A DNA stretch of 64,000 bases from Allium sativum (taxonomy: Eukaryota; Streptophyta; Magnoliopsida; Asparagales; Amaryllidaceae), in assembly GCA_030737875.1 (NCBI GenBank), contig CM060912.1, forward strand, positions 207,465,231-207,529,230. Direction: 5' to 3'. Below are positions 47,357 through 58,543 of this stretch, piece after piece. Position 1 is the first letter of the stretch; each line of letters opens with the position of its first letter. The notes under the pieces are model-generated. The model had not been told where the DNA came from and ran no database searches. It saw nothing but the letters and a program-made list of their open reading frames with translations. The translations under genes were made by a program, and so were the position numbers.

Positions 47357-47540
47357 ACTGAAACGAAGAAAAAGACAGATTCAGAATGGAGAAAAACGAA
47401 GGAATTTTGCTAATAGCTTTTTGGGGAATAGCCTTTAAAATAAACTAGACTTTTCTTTGGAAAATACTTTATACTTGGTTTTGAAAATAGTTTTCCAAAA
47501 GTTTTCTAAAAACCTTTTTGTTCCTTCTCGTAAACCATAT

Positions 47541-47552
47541 GCTCTGATACCA
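47541..47552 (-). other. Primer binding site of element N
   Basis: The minus strand TGGTATCAGAGC lies two bases from the LTR end. Confidence 0.94.
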
Positions 47553-47554
47553 AA

Positions 47555-50500
47555 TGTAACACCCCACCTCCGCCAGGGTGTCTCTTGCAAGCACTCTGAC
47601 TTTGGAGGGGCGTTTGAATCAGGTAAACATGCATAATGATATATCAAGGCAGAACAAGAACATATGTATATATGTAAACAGAGTAAATAACATAGATAAA
47701 ACAGCGGAAGATTTCAAACCAATTCAAAACAAGTCTGGTACAACATAATGTCAACTTTCCAAATACACAAGTCTAGATAAAAACAACATTGCTGAAAAAC
47801 TGAAATACATAAGTACTATCCCCAAATAAGTGATAACCATAGCTAGCTTCATGTCGAAACCGTACATGAGCAGAAATCCCACAAGCAAGCGATCAGAAAT
47901 CCAGCTAAGCTCCAATATTCCCTCCCTGAAAACCTGGGTTGGGGGGGAACGGAAGAAAAGAGGCGAAAGAAAACAGGTCAGTCAAAAAGACTGAGTAAGC
48001 CCTACTACAATCAATGTAAACTGATAAAGTTAACTGGCATGAGAAGCAGGTATGATCATAAGGATAACAACATACTAGCATGATGATTAGCCAACAAGGT
48101 AGATAAAGGTGTCATCGCATAATCAGGATTAAGATTTTTGCACCACAGGTGTACTAGCAAACTAACATGACTTGAATAAACAAGTATTGATCCCTTGGCC
48201 CAAGCTTTGGCCCAATAACATGAAGTGACCCTAATATGCGGTCCAACCCAACGGTCTAGTCGATCGGCTCCCTATAAGCCTAACTCGTCACGTGTTGGTG
48301 TCAATGCGACCCAAACATAATTGTAGTCAGACTGTGCAGGGTCTCCCGTCGGGTGTATCAAGCCCTAGGGTGGCAACCCCTGGACACCATAAACATGAGT
48401 GCACAGTCTCGATCTACTGGTACCCGTGCATGTTTTCCCCGGCTTTGGACTATGTGCACGACCAAAAGTCCGCCCGGAACTACACCGGCGTACCACTCTA
48501 CCGTCGCTTTTGGTCACTTACCTCAAGTCCAGTAATCGTGCCCCCACCCTAGCCTAGTCCCTAGGGTCATGATGATACAAACGTGGGATTACTGCTGGAG
48601 TGGACTCCTATTGCTAGGATTTTTCTAGTGGGTTAAGTACGGTTTAACCCTCTTGCTAATCATGGATTAACTTGGTTAAGTGTAACGATGAGTTCACGAC
48701 TTAACCCCGATTAATCTACCAAGCCCAAATTGGTTAAGTATTAAGTGGACCATGACTTAACCCTAATCACGAGGCATTAACTAATTTAATGCGCCTTAAC
48801 CTCTCACATTAGACTTTGTTGCGGTTACTAGTTAAGCCGGGTGGGTCCGGGTAGCTTTACACCACAACTTGGTCTAACCTCGGGTTCAAGGTACAACATG
48901 ACCAACTTCTCACATTGGGCCCTATTGTTTGTAGCAACTAGTTAAGTCGGTCGGTTCCGGGTAGGTTTACGCTACAAACTCAACCCAACCTCGAGTTGGT
49001 CACACTTATCTTTTCTAAGTGTCATGTCCATCATGTTTCCAAAACATGTTACAAGTTTTCAAGCATTTGGGTAGACCTAACTTAATAGGTAAATTCCCAA
49101 AGGGTAGACCTAACTTAATAGGTAAATTCCCTAGCTTATGTTTTTATGTCTTTTAAGTTTACCCAACCCCAAACGCAATCCCATCGCTTACATATCGCAA
49201 TAGCGCATAAAGGATAGAAAGAGGGAACTTGGCATAATCATGACATAAAGGTGTTGAAGCCACAAGTTCAACATGGTGGCATATGAAATGTACATGTGTT
49301 CATATACTTGCATATTACATTTTTATGCCTCAAAAGCATGCATAAAACCAAACTTAGCATATTGGTGATACATGGTGATGAATGGCATGTAGAGATGGCC
49401 ATAAGTTCGCATTTAGCCTCACATGCAAGTTATCATAAGAGATATGATAACTTACATGTTGCCAAAATGCAACCTTTAGCATAAAGCTTGGAGCTTTAAG
49501 CTCATAAACCCAAGATAAGCTTTCATAACATGATAACATGAACAAAAGGATCAACCCAAACTTGCATAACATACTTGCATATCATAACATGGTATACTTG
49601 CATAGCATAACATGGTAAACTTGCATAACATGACATGATGAACTTGCATATCATAACATGGCAAACTTGCATAACATGATAAACTTGCATATCATAACAT
49701 AACAAACTTGCATAACATGATAAACTTGCATATCATATCATAATGATCAAACACAACTTGCATCATTAACTTTAGAGTTTAAATATGAAAGTAGAATAGG
49801 GCTTACAATACTTATGAGGACTCAAATGAGTATAGCAAATATAAGAAAGCCCTTATGCAATCAATTAAACCCCAAAATGCAAGCTTTAATAGAAAAACTC
49901 TTAAGCCAAAGTGATCAAAACCCTTGCTTTATGATGCAAATATAGAAACTTGACTTGAATGCAAGCTAATGATGCTCATACAAGCTTGAAAACACTTGTA
50001 TGCATGGAAAATCTCATAAAAATTTATTTAGGAATTTATGAAGAGAGTGGAGTCCATGAGAGGATTGATTTTGCCATAGTTTAGTTGTATGAATGAATAA
50101 TGATGATTTAGGGTTTGGTTAGGGCCTTATTTGTAGAGATTAGGACTAGTTTCAACCCTAGGATTAAACCCTAGTTCCAATCTTAGCCCTCAAAACCGAA
50201 TCTGGCCCCCAAGCTCAACACAATCTCTAAATGGTGCACCAGGCTAAACAGCCCGGCTGGACCAAGTCGACAGCCAAGTCGACAGGGCTGTCGACTTGGG
50301 TCCAACCAAGTCGACTCCCAAGTCGACAGGGCTGTCGACTTGGGTACTCTGGCGGGAATTTTCCCGCCTGGCCCAATCTTACCCAATTTTCCAAATTCAA
50401 ACTTGAATTTGAAATCTGTTTTTACTTTGAAATTTTCTGAAAACTTCGTTGGGCCTTCATCGGGTCATACGGACTCCGATTTTCGAAAACTCGGACTCTA

Positions 50501-50621
50501 TTTCGCGTATTTTTCCGAGACGAACGCAATGGCATAGCCCGTTTCCCTTGATTCAGATTTTTGAATTAAATTCTGCCTCGATTTACGTTATAACAGGTTA
50601 TTGAAAATACGGGTTGTTACA
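47555..50621 (-). mobile_element. 5' LTR of element N
   Basis: It is nearly identical to 39288-42355. The GTCGAC cluster is at 50260-50345, the altered TATA (CTACAAATAA) at 50127-50135, and the duplicated CCGGAACC module at about 48805-49002. A weak splice-donor-like TT|GTAAGC is on the minus strand at 49806. No gene. Confidence 0.95.
50260..50345. promoter_or_regulatory. GTCGAC palindrome cluster, N 5' LTR
   Basis: Six GTCGAC sites occur, starting 276 bp from the LTR start, as in the 3' LTR. Site spacing is conserved. Confidence 0.65.
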
Positions 50622-50626
50622 CTCGT
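50622..50626. repeat. Target site duplication of element N, right copy
   Basis: CTCGT directly after the N LTR matches 39283-39287. Confidence 0.93.
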
Positions 50627-52261
50627 CGTGTATCGGTGTCATACGGCTTAATCGTGGAATGTAGTTAACTGTGATAGGTCCACCCCAGGGTGTATCCAGC
50701 CCTAAGGTGTAAACCACAGACACAATTCAAGCACGCACAGTCTAAACCTACTGGTGCCCATGTTCAACTCCGGACTTAATGTGCACGACCATGGTCCGCC
50801 TGAACAACCAGTGCACCCTTCAGTCGTCTCTTTTGGTCTCTTACAATCAGTCCAGTAATCGTGCCCCACCCTAGCCTAGTCCAGGGTACCCATGATACTT
50901 CCAAGTTGGTTACTGCGGAAAAGGACCACGTAACTAGGGTTTCAAGCGGGTTAAGTGTGGTTAACCCTTTCCTAACCATGTATTGAGTTGGTCAAGTGTA
51001 TTCAAGCAGTTCATGACTTAACCCTATCAATACATCGGGTTTAATTGGTTAAGTATATTCAAGTAGTCCATGACGTAACCCTACCAATCCATCGTGTTTA
51101 GTTGGTTAAGTATATTCAAGTAGTCCATGACTTAACCCTGCCATGTGGCATTAATTAATTTAATGCACCCAACCTCTCACATTAGACCTTGTTGTGGTTA
51201 CTAGTTAAGCCGGGCGGGTCCGGGTAGCTTTACACCACAACCTAGTCTAACCTCGGGTTTAAGCACAACATGACCAACTACTCACATTGGGTCCTATTGT
51301 TTGTAGCCACTAGTTAAGCCGGTCGGTTCCGGGTAGATTTATGCTACAAACTCAACCCAACCTCGAGTTGGCCATTCTCATGTTTTCTAAGTGTCATGTC
51401 CATCATTATGTTTACAAACATAATCACAAGTCAATGTTCATGTCATATTTTAAAACCATGTTTTCATGTCATTAATATTACCCAAACCCAACGCATTCTC
51501 ATCGCATGTACGTTTCGCATAACATAACATAGATCAAAAGAGGGAACTTGGCAAAAACATGACAAAAGGGCATAAGGTAATAAGGTTGGCCACAAGTTAA
51601 ACATGGTGGCATATGAGGCATAAATATGTTCATTTAAACTTGCATGTTACATGCATAACATTCCAACTTAACGAATAGGTGATACATGGTCCTAGATGAC
51701 ATAGGATGATGACTAGAAGTTCGCATATAACATTATATGCAAGTTATCATAAAGGTTATGAGAGTTCTCATGTTGCATAATGCAACATTCCAAATCAAAG
51801 GTCATAGCTTTCTATGCACAAAGTCAAGATGATAGCTTTACAAACTTGCATAGGGTAAATCAATGCATAACATGATAGGATCAAAGCACAAATCATACTT
51901 AGGCCCAAACTCAAACTTGCAACATGTCATATTTAACTTCATAGTTAGAATCTAAGAGTAGTATAGGGCTTACAATGCTATGAAGACTAGAGTAAATATA
52001 AAATAAGATTGAGATGAAGCCACACTAGCAAATCCGCAACCAAAGACGATAAACTCCACTTCAAGACTTGAGAACAAGAAGGAATAACCCCAAAGACAAA
52101 GAAAGATGGCTCTTTTACTTAAGAAAGATGGCTCCTTTATGACATAGATTGATTTGAGATACTCATGCTCTCATGAAGAAGGTGGAGGCCATGATTAGTG
52201 AACATTTGGGCAGCATTTAGTTGTAGGAATGATTAATGAAGGTTTAGGCTAGGTCTAGGGG

Positions 52262-52271
52262 TATTTTTATA
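52262..52271 (-). promoter_or_regulatory. TATA box of the O 5' LTR
   Basis: The minus strand TATAAAAATA lies about 482 bp from the LTR start, the same place as in N. Confidence 0.6.
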
Positions 52272-52390
52272 GATGATTAGGTTAATTTAGACCATAGGAT
52301 TAACCCTAAAACACATCAGGTCCGTCAAATCCCGTCAGAAACTTCTAGAACAAGACTCAACATGTCACAAATGGTGCACCAGAAAAACTG

Positions 52391-52480
52391 GTTCGACCGG
52401 GGGGGTCGACCCCTGGGTCGACAGGGGTGTCGACCCATTGGGGGGGTCGACACTGGTGTCGACACCTGTGTCGACCCTGC
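52391..52480. promoter_or_regulatory. GTCGAC palindrome cluster, O 5' LTR
   Basis: Six GTCGAC sites occur in about 90 bp, separated by G-runs and C-runs (GGGGGGGTCGACCCCTGGG). The cluster starts about 273 bp from the LTR start and lies upstream of the TATA box. Confidence 0.65.
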
Positions 52481-52753
52481 CTAGGGCGGGAAAATTCCCG
52501 CCCATTCTGCCTTGGTTGTAATTCGAATCTGAATTCGAATTTGAACTATTTTCGGGCTTAGAATTTTCTGAAAACTTCATTGGGCCATAACTTGGTCATA
52601 CGGACTCCGTTTTTCGAAAACTCGGACTCTATTTCGCGTATTTTTCCGAGACGAACGCAATGGCACAGCCCGTTTCCCTTGATTCAGATTTTAGAATTTA
52701 ATTCTGCCTTGATTTACATTATAACATGTTATTCAAAAATACGGGTTGTTACA

Positions 52754-54201
52754 GCGTAGTGCTCGAAATTACGGTTCCAATGGTCCGAACCTCATCCAAT
52801 TCTGTTTTGATTTGAATTAGATACAAAGATTTAAATATTTATTTACATTAATTAATTAATAAATTATAATTAACTATTAATTACATTGATTAATAAAATT
52901 AACAGCTGCCCCCTTCAATTTCTTCATCGTCTTCAACTGAACCCATCGCTCCCCCAGGAATCTCCATCACACACCATGAACGGAGCACCTAGTCGTTGAT
53001 CTGAACCCATCATCTCACGCGCCATGGCCAGAAGCCCCACCGCCTCCAGTAGCGCTGAGCGCGATGGCCCCCACCGACCTCGAAAACGAACTGAATGATT
53101 GCACGAAAATTAATCACTACCGTAGGATTTATAGACATTGGTCTTCTCTTCGATTTAGTGTAGGGGTTGTCTGATTTCGATTTATGATTTGGGAAAAAAG
53201 GTGACTAAAATTTGGAGCTTTCCATCCGTTCACTTTTGACTATCGACGGCTCCAGGAAAGTAAAATAGAATTTAGGGTATCTGTCAAAGTTTATATTTAT
53301 ACCATTTAATTTTAATATTATTTTAATTTCCAAAAATAGTGATTTTACATCCGAACTCCAAAAGAATCCCAACGACTGCTGTTCCTAGCTAATTACCCCC
53401 ATTCCGAACACAATGGGATATGTTTTGTAATCCAATTCCACTATTTGAATCGTTTTTATAATAATTAAAATATAAATCAATGTATATTGAATTTAAACGG
53501 ACATTTTAATTTACCGGGGCCATATACTGACTCTAAAAATTCTGGAAAAATAAATCTAGTTATATTTTGACGTTACGGTCCTAACAGAACTAGTTTCGTC
53601 AAATTTGGAGACCGTTTGAAAAATGGCCATTTTCTAGTCGATCCAAATTGACTAAAACTGTCAAAACACGTTTTCCTGCGCCACGCTCACATATTGATTC
53701 AGAAAATTATGAATTTTGGAATATAGCAATAATTTGATATCCCGGATCCAACAAAAGTGGTTTCGTCGAAAACGGAGGTCGTTTGCAAAATTTCCATTTT
53801 TAAGGGCCAAAATTCTATAGCGACTATTCTGAAATTTCAACTGGGCATAACTTACACTCTATTAAGTGAAATCTCAGTTTCTTACATCCGTTAGAAAGAT
53901 ATCATCAAACAAATTCAAATATTTGTTGTTTCATCCAATTCTGACTTATAATGAATTCTGTATATTCATTTGAAATTAGAAATTGAATTTTCAAACTACC
54001 GCGCCATTTTCAATTCCTTTTATATTTAAAAATAAATATTTATATTCTAACATCGATTCAAATAAATATATACGTTCTAATTCTATTCAAAATAAATTTC
54101 TTGTCGTTATTATTTAAAATAAATCATTTTAAATATTCAAAATTCATCAAAATTACCAAAATAAAATTTTTAAATTGGCTCGGATTTTCCGGGTTGTTAC
54201 A
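52754..54201 (-). mobile_element. Element H 3' LTR, segment 3 of 3 (U3 side)
   Basis: It ends on the plus strand in CCGGGTTGTTACA, followed by a polypurine tract, so this is the start of the minus-strand 3' LTR. It carries two copies of the TTTCGTC block (about 53590-53610 and 53755-53780); the second matches element C (ACCTCCGTTTTCGACGAAAC on the minus strand). A GC-rich segment at about 52905-53100 has no counterpart in the related fragment at 1-1583. No gene is supported. Confidence 0.82.
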
Positions 54202-54214
54202 ATCTCCCCCACTT
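54202..54214 (-). other. Polypurine tract of element H
   Basis: The minus strand AAGTGGGGGAGAT directly precedes the TGTAACAACCCGG LTR start. Confidence 0.9.
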
Positions 54215-54849
54215 AAAATCTTTTCGTCCTCGAAAAGGAACGGAGATGAAAGTTGTTTAACCAATCAACTCAACTTTCATTCTGGCGTTCATTCGTCAAC
54301 TTTTCAGTTTCTAAGAATATCTAATTTTTCAAAAATTTGGCTAACGCCCTAAAATTTCGCCATAACCTCCCCTGTACGGGAGCACCGGGAAAATCCCGAA
54401 ATCTCCATACAGGCCTTTCTAATCCAAAAAGAAACAGCCAAGCGGCTAGCTAATCGGCTCATAAAATCATCCAAACCCAATAAATTTGTAAACATGTACC
54501 TATTTGTCGGGCATACAATTTTATTCCTCTGCTCTAGCCTCATTGCAATGACTTGTTCAATGTATACACATGTATATGCATACAATTGCAAACAATTTGT
54601 TATCAGTTCAATATTTGATTCAGTTTGGCTAAATTTGCCTTACTCTTTTTCCTATTGGTTTTATTAGTCCAATATTTTAATTAGTCAAACAAATAATCAA
54701 ACAACACAATTTTAAAACCATATTTTTAAAAATTCATATAACTTTTATACATTCAAAATTCATATAACTTTTATACATTCAAAATCATATTTTTAAAACC
54801 AGATTATATATATAATCAAAAATACGATATTTATAAACATATGACTCTC

Positions 54850-54990
54850 AACTCATTCTGGGGCATTTCTAACCCCATCTCTAACGAGTCACACATTCTA
54901 GAATGCTACTGATTCTATCTCTAATGAGGTTTCTTTTATAGGATATTACTAATCCTACTTCTTATAAGTCTTTCATTCTATTCTAACGAG
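54850..54990 (-). promoter_or_regulatory. Tandem array of three covarying hairpins
   Basis: Three units of 39, 40 and 40 bp are followed by a partial unit. Each holds a 19-nt hairpin at the same place, 40 bp apart: 54859-54877, 54899-54917 and 54939-54957. On the minus strand these read TGGGGTTAGAAATGCCCCA, TAGAATCAGTAGCATTCTA and TAGGATTAGTAATATCCTA. The stems differ but remain paired; the loops are similar. One unit of the same kind follows the primer sites of A and C. The role as a packaging or dimerisation signal is inferred. Confidence 0.6.
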
Positions 54991-55019
54991 TTGTACCCCA
55001 AAGATTTGAGTTAACCAAA

Positions 55020-55031
55020 GCTCCGATACCA
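55020..55031 (-). other. Primer binding site of element H (one mismatch)
   Basis: The minus strand TGGTATCGGAGC differs at one base from the tRNA-Met site of the other elements. Two bases separate it from the LTR. Confidence 0.85.
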
Positions 55032-55033
55032 GC

Positions 55034-55576
55034 TGTAACGATACGGATTTCGCTCGGACCTAATCGATCGCTAAACCGACCAAGACCATTCAAATCCCGA
55101 ATACGCTAACTCTGAGCATACAACACATCAGAGTACGAAAAATAATAATACAGCGGAAGATTAATTTACGATAAATGCAATACAATGCACAACGGAAGAC
55201 TGCAAATGTCTGGACACAGCTTAAAGCTTCAATCCAGAATCCTCTTCAATATATCTGCAAAATAAAACGACTCGACTGCCCGTGTGGAAAATAGGGGCAC
55301 CCGAATTTGCAAGGGAAAAGCAAACTACAGGTCAGTCATGGGACTGGTGTGAGAAACTATAAACAGTTATAAACTTATATAAATGATAAAGCAAATCATA
55401 GGACCACGCCGCTAACGCGGAACGGGTTTACCCTCATGAATGCCAGTATATAAACAACAATCAGTAATATAGATACAGATCTACTATGCATCAATCAACA
55501 TGCAATATCCCAATCTACCCATTTAGATTAATCACCAAACTTAGATTTTCCAAATCAATTCAATTTACAGAAATTA
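55034..55576 (-). mobile_element. Element H 5' LTR, inner segment
   Basis: It starts TGTAACGATACGG on the plus strand and matches 16622-16868 joined to 30195-30556. It shows the uninterrupted site of the C insertion near 55210. It is cut after CAGAAATTA by element E1; the rest should lie beyond the window. Confidence 0.88.
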
Positions 55577-55850
55577 TGTAGCACCCCATAATTTTATAAC
55601 ATTAAAATTCACAAATTAAAGTATACTTAATTTTTAGAAGAAGAATTAAGTGAAATGGGTTGTGCTATTAGGTTCGTCTCAAAATTTTGGGTCAAGATAG
55701 ACATTTGGTTTGCACAAAACGGATACCTTATGAAGATGTTATTAAGCCTTGAAGTTTGTATGCATATGAGAGAAATATATATATAGATATATATAAATTA
55801 CATAAATAAATATTCAAAAAAAAGTTCAAAACAGCAAATCGGGAGAGGGA

Positions 55851-55915
55851 ATAGTCGAACCGCACTATTTTTGGAGTCGACCCGAGCCTCGCTGGGTCGA
55901 CAAGGGGTCGATCCA
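55851..55915. promoter_or_regulatory. GTCGAC cluster, E1 LTR
   Basis: Two GTCGAC and two near-matches (GTCGAA, GTCGAT) occur in 65 bp, starting 274 bp from the LTR start as in N and O. The E2 LTR has the same block at about 60318-60380. Confidence 0.55.
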
Positions 55916-56027
55916 GGGTGTTTGGCTGTCAACCCGTGGCCCGATTCGCGCTAAGGGCTGATGTTGCATCTGAGTGGTCTTGATGATTTTTGGGTTAATC
56001 TAAGAGCTCTAATCGATCCTAGACATC

Positions 56028-56035
56028 TATATATA
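56028..56035 (+). promoter_or_regulatory. TATA box of the E1 LTR
   Basis: TATATATA lies about 451 bp into the LTR, between the GTCGAC cluster and a leader containing CCTAGCCGCCGCCTC. The E2 copy is at 60494-60501. Confidence 0.6.
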
Positions 56036-56262
56036 CACCCTAAGACCTAACCCTCATTCATAAAATATTATCTATGACACAATTATGCTGTCAAGCTCTC
56101 TCTTAAACCCTAGCCGCCGCCTCTAAATTAAATCTCAAGTGTTCATACACAATTCAAATCAAAGTTTAGAGCTTCAACAACAATTAAAGAAGATCTATCA
56201 ACATCACCGCAACGTTTCTACACCAATTTCAACTCGTTTATCCTTTTCTTAAGCCATAAAAG

Positions 56263-56563
56263 GTGAGTACAGTTGTTTTCACAAATTTAATGGGATTAAA
56301 GTAACATGAAAAAGTTGTAAAAAGGATTCAAATATATGTTTATATTGAAAATCTCACCAAGTCTTCACCTTTTTGATTCATGTCATCATATGCCTATGTT
56401 TCTATGCAAAGTTCATACCTTTTATCAGTTTATTCATGTTGAATCTTTTATTATGCCTCTATGCCTGTCTATATGCCTCTTTATTTCATGATGTTGTTTT
56501 ATTCCAATTTTCTATGATTTGATTCTCTCTTCTTACCCCTATTCTTTATATATGTGGATCTAG
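56263..56563 (+). other. Candidate leader intron in the E1 LTR
   Basis: The donor is AAAG|GTGAGT at 56263. The nearest acceptor is TGTGGATCTAG|GC at 56563, after a pyrimidine-rich stretch. A hairpin AGGCT...AGCCT (56562-56578) overlaps the acceptor. The position and TGTGGAT context match the candidate introns of A and C. A second possible acceptor is TTTTATTTTCAG at 58735, one base before the gag ATG. Use of either is inferred. Confidence 0.42.
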
Positions 56564-56878
56564 GCTACCTTCGAGCCTATATTAAAAATACGCGCGAATG
56601 CGAATACGTGGGAAACATGTGGAATATTGGGAATTTGGGAAATTTGGAAAATTTGATATTTTGGATAATTGGATAATATGTGAAATTGGCATATTTGGGT
56701 ACAAATTACATGGAATTGATGAAATTGCCTATAATTGTAAATTTGTAATTGAGGCTAATTAATATGTAATTAGTGAATATTTGGAATAGACAATATTATA
56801 AACATGATTATATGTGTAATTGGATATACATGACATGAAAATTGGGTATGGGTGAAATACGATTATTGATAAACCTTT

Positions 56879-57110
56879 GACACGAGGTTAGGCGCAATTG
56901 TGGCGTAAGACTGCCCGGAACCGCCCGGCAAATCCAGCTTCCATAATTGGACGTCTAATGTGAGAGGTCAAAGGAATGAATTGTAGGCGCAACGGTTAAT
57001 GACACGCGGTTAGACCCGGTTTGTGGCGTAAGACTGCCTGGAACCGCCCGACAAATCCAGTGGCCACAAAGCGTTCGTTCTAATGTGGGAGGTCATGCAC
57101 CGTTCGTCAT
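56879..57110 (+). repeat. Duplicated GGCGTAAG...CCGGAACC module
   Basis: Two diverged copies of about 115-120 bp each contain ACACG.GGTTAG, TTGTGGCGTAAGACTG, CCCGGAACCGCCCG and CTAATGTG.GAGGTCA. The same duplicated pair occurs in the E2 LTR (about 61353-61580) and, in reverse, in the LTRs of N and O. Confidence 0.75.
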
Positions 57111-58531
57111 AAGGAATAAATTAAGGAATACTAACCATAATAAGACATGGGTATGATTAGAGGGTTAAGTGGGGTGACATGTAAATTATGACATGTAAAC
57201 ATGGACATAACCGGTATAAGAGAAGACATGTAAATTATGACATGTTAGTTTTGACTTAACCATAGCATGTGCAAGACATGGACATTTAAATTAAAATGGT
57301 TAAGTGGGAGAAAAACCTAGTGGGGACCAAGCACAGGTGGGAGGCTTGTGTCGGATGGGGGGCCCATTTCAACCAGTAACCCGTTTGAGTATTTAATTGG
57401 GCCCGAGACTAGACCGGGGTTGGGGCACGCTTACTGGACTTGAATGTAAGAGGTCAAAATGTGAATAGCGGTGGCAACGCGAGTCCAACGGGTTCATGTG
57501 CGTGCGTGGGTCCGGGCTGGTAGGTAAGACGTTGTTGCAACATGTAGGTATGGCCATGCATTTTATGTTGGTATCAAGGTTGCCACTTTAGGGAGTTATA
57601 CACCCCACTGTGGGGCCAGCACGGGTGCCTATGCGGTTTAGGGAGCCGATCGAATGAGTAGATTAAGGGTACCTTAGCGGTGTTAGGAGCAAGCCGGCAC
57701 CTACGATAGCAGCTAGGTACAAGTAACTACCAAGTTTGTCATGTGGGTATGGTTAGTGGGAAGGGATCAACCTCTAGTAAAAAGAGACCAGTAGATGTGC
57801 GGTGTAATTAAGTAATGTGGTGTAACTTAGAAAAAGTGCGGTGTAACGAAATACATGTTGGTTGAGTTGGATAGTCCTTTGGGTGCTAGTCTGATGTTGA
57901 CTTCGGTCTTCGGGGTTAGTACTTGGAGGGTTGTTCGCTTAGCCAAGGTGTAGGATTGTCTTAGTACTTAGGAACAAAATCATCTTGTCCATCCTTTTTA
58001 TCTACCTTATCTAAGTTACATCCATATCATGATGCCTATTTATGTCTTGATCATTTACCTTACCTATTATTTGTTAAAATTACTGGACTCGCCAGACTTT
58101 ATGTCTGACCCGTTTGTTTCTGCCTCTTTTCTTTCCTTTCCCCCCCTCAGGTTTGCAAGAAGGGAATACTACAGCTTAGTGCCGATTTCTTTCAGTTGCT
58201 TGAAAAGAGTAGATGTATCGCTTTGGACTCTCTCATCTTTATGGCTTTGCTTATGCTCAGTGGGGATTTATGCATTTATGTTATTTAAGTATTTGCTTCT
58301 CTATGTACTTTGAAGTTTTTGGAAAAGAATATTGATCCTGTTGTAATGGTTTTGGGAACTACTTATGTAAGCTTGTTTTGAGTTATGATGCTATGAAATA
58401 AGTTTTATCTTCCTTTGTGTTGTTTTATTCATTTATTCTTGTAATTTATCTGTTTTATACAACAATAACGATTCATGGACATTGATGCATTCCATTTGTG
58501 AGTGACATTAATGGACATAGGGTGTTACACG

Positions 58532-58543
58532 TGGTATCAGAGC
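58532..58543 (+). other. Primer binding site of element E1
   Basis: TGGTATCAGAGC lies two bases after the LTR end. Confidence 0.94.

Larger units (their letters stand above)
39288..50621 (-). mobile_element. Element N, complete Ty3/gypsy Tekay-type, 11.3 kb
   Basis: This is a full-length minus-strand element with LTRs of 3068 and 3067 bp, a tRNA-Met primer site, gag-pol, a polypurine tract and a perfect CTCGT duplication. The LTRs differ by roughly 1-2% by eye, so it is the youngest insertion whose two LTRs can both be compared here. It lies inside the 5' LTR of its relative O. Despite its youth it is not intact: gag-pol has a one-base loss and a stop, and the TATA box of the 5' LTR is altered. 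Confidence 0.95.
33193..52753 (-). mobile_element. Element O, Ty3/gypsy Tekay-type, interrupted by N
   Basis: This is a minus-strand chromovirus-type element in the H 3' LTR. In its own orientation it has a 5' LTR (52753 to 50627, continuing 39287 to 38569), a primer site, gag-pol (38377 to about 33896), a polypurine tract, and only the first 242 bp of its 3' LTR (33434 to 33193). Element N splits the 5' LTR and duplicates CTCGT. The missing 2.6 kb of 3' LTR, together with adjoining H sequence, was probably lost in one deletion. The predicted O target duplication is GCGTA (52754-52758). Its left copy cannot be checked because of the deletion. Confidence 0.88.
50627..52753 (-). mobile_element. 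Element O 5' LTR, outer segment
   Basis: This is the promoter-bearing part of the O LTR. Read from 52753 it has a GTCGAC cluster (52391-52480), TATAAAAATA (52262-52271), a weak TT|GTAAGC donor at 51973 and the duplicated CCGGAACC module (about 51175-51372). It is collinear with the N LTR but well diverged from it; the GTCGAC cluster is conserved in motif, not in flanking sequence. Confidence 0.92.
54202..55033 (-). mobile_element. Non-coding internal region of element H
   Basis: Only 832 bp separate polypurine tract and LTR. There is no coding motif on either strand. The primer-site half holds a tandem array of three hairpins (54850-54990); the rest is AT-rich with a direct repeat of CATTCAAAATTCATATAACT near 54730-54780. 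H is therefore another LARD-type, non-autonomous element. Confidence 0.85.
55577..58529 (+). mobile_element. 5' LTR of element E1
   Basis: It runs from TGTAGCACCCC to GGTGTTACA, 2953 bp, and is collinear with the E2 LTR. A GTCGAC cluster lies at 55851-55915, TATATATA at 56028-56035 and a strong splice donor at 56263. A duplicated GGCGTAAG / CCCGGAACC module covers 56879-57110, and a TTCGGGGTTAGTACTTGG block (about 57880-57960) resembles LTRs A and B. No gene is supported. Confidence 0.92.
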
